A DNA stretch of 64,000 nt from Pachyseris speciosa (Eukaryota > Cnidaria > Anthozoa > Scleractinia > Pachyseridae), in NCBI GenBank assembly GCA_016490735.1, contig JAEMWC010000009.1, positions 2,325,001 to 2,389,000 on the forward strand, given 5' to 3'. Both the position numbers and the translations under genes were made by a program. Of the stretch, positions 63,480 through 64,000 are shown one piece after another. Below the pieces are notes generated by a model that saw only the letters and a list, made by a program, of their open reading frames with translations, was not told the origin of the DNA and did not search any database. The first letter of the stretch is position 1. Each line of letters begins with the position of its first letter.

Positions 63480-64000
63480 CGGAGTTGATGATGTAAATTT
63501 ACCACCTTAGAGGGATTCAAAAAGCTGACGTTTCGAGCGTTAGCCCTTCGTCAGAGCGAATCGAGGAATTGTTGGTTGAGTATGGTTTATATACAGAATA
63601 TGGAGCAACGATATTGGTGGTAACATGATAACGTGAAAAACAGGAATAAATTAACTGAATGAAAAGCGTTCGTTGATATCGCGGTGATTAAGAGTGCCGA
63701 TTTGAAAGAGATGCTCAAGATTTTTACGGCTTTCCGTGGTACCTTGATGTAGGGAAAGTCCGGAGATCGACATGTGTTGTTTGGCGGAGGTACTCGTGAT
63801 CAGTGATCTTAACAGATTGGTTAGGGTCCGATAATTTGTCAGTGTTTTCAGTGAATGAAAGGACAAGTTTTGCATCGCAAGCGCACGCATTTAAAGGTGC
63901 CAGGTTGCTCAGTTGTTTTGAATGCGCTTCTGACCAGAAAGTTGCCTACATTTCCAAACAACACATTTCGATCTTCGGCCTTTCCCTGCATCAATTAAGG
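63480..64000 (-). mobile_element. Penelope-like element, 3' part, running off the window
   Basis: The minus-strand frame at 63651-63890 ends HLFQIGTLNHRDINERFSFS, close to the EIGTLNP.GINERF ending of the GIY-YIG endonuclease domain of Penelope-like elements. Upstream parts (LRSLITSTSAKQHMS) are degenerate. After the stop the 3' sequence contains the hammerhead-like motif at 63518-63565, expected in the terminal repeat of such elements. The right side continues beyond the window. Confidence 0.75.
63515..63565 (-). ncRNA. Hammerhead ribozyme-like motif of the Penelope element
   Basis: On the minus strand the core CTGACGA is at 63554-63548. Stem II is GGGC-TAAC-GCTC with one extra A before it. 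GAA follows at 63534-63532, then a minimal stem III ACGT (63531-63528) and C17 at 63527. Stem I pairs GATTC and GCT upstream with AGC and GAATC downstream across an internal loop. Penelope-like elements are known to carry such minimal type I hammerheads that may work as dimers. The extra A next to stem II lowers confidence in activity. Confidence 0.6.

Overview
The window looks like a piece of an anthozoan cnidarian nuclear genome, most likely a stony coral. The reasons are intron-rich animal genes with GT-AG introns, a dense population of short inverted-repeat transposons and tRNA-derived SINEs, LINE, Penelope and DNA-transposon relics with metazoan-type domains, and intronless BTB-Kelch genes in tandem. 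The species assignment is inference; the gene calls rest on translated motifs.

Layout. (1) 1-3433, + strand: the last exons of the gene for the large TFIIF subunit (RAP74/GTF2F1), with minisatellites and a SINE in its introns. (2) 3.4-9.2 kb: intergenic foldback elements and a 5'-truncated CR1/L2-type LINE on the minus strand. (3) 9208-25630, + strand: a complete 11-exon gene for an EPHX4-like membrane-anchored epoxide hydrolase, 340 residues, with the catalytic Asp-Asp-His set intact. Its introns carry nested transposons, a TTAA-flanked element, a type I hammerhead ribozyme inside an inverted-repeat element, a SINE, several MITEs and a 1.1-kb polypyrimidine minisatellite. (4) 25.6-33.4 kb: SINEs, foldbacks, a tandem duplication split by a Harbinger-type MITE, one unassigned minus-strand exon and several short tandem duplications. 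(5) 33394-36910: a decayed Kolobok-like transposon (TTAA ends, THAP and DDE relics) split by a LINE fragment. (6) 37-40 kb: three further LINE tails. (7) 41256-49350: an apparently complete 8.1-kb Mutator-like element with long inverted repeats, near-perfect 10-bp target duplication and an intact transposase with a SWIM zinc finger. (8) 49.6 kb: the first exon of a secreted peptide gene with TATA and CCAAT boxes, immediately beside the Mutator-like element. (9) 50.6-54.6 kb: four or five MITE families. (10) 54959-61064: an intact BTB-BACK-Kelch gene and a tandem paralogue broken by a MITE insertion, a stop codon and a deletion. (11) 62-64 kb: a LINE tail, a small acidic reading frame and a Penelope-like element tail with a second hammerhead-like motif.

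The host genes do not form a pathway: general transcription, lipid-epoxide metabolism, a ubiquitin-ligase adaptor and a secreted peptide are simply neighbours. What ties the window together is transposition. At least three superfamilies (Harbinger-type, hAT-like, Mutator-like) can be identified by target-site duplications visible in the sequence, and two insertions can be checked against an empty site inside the same window.
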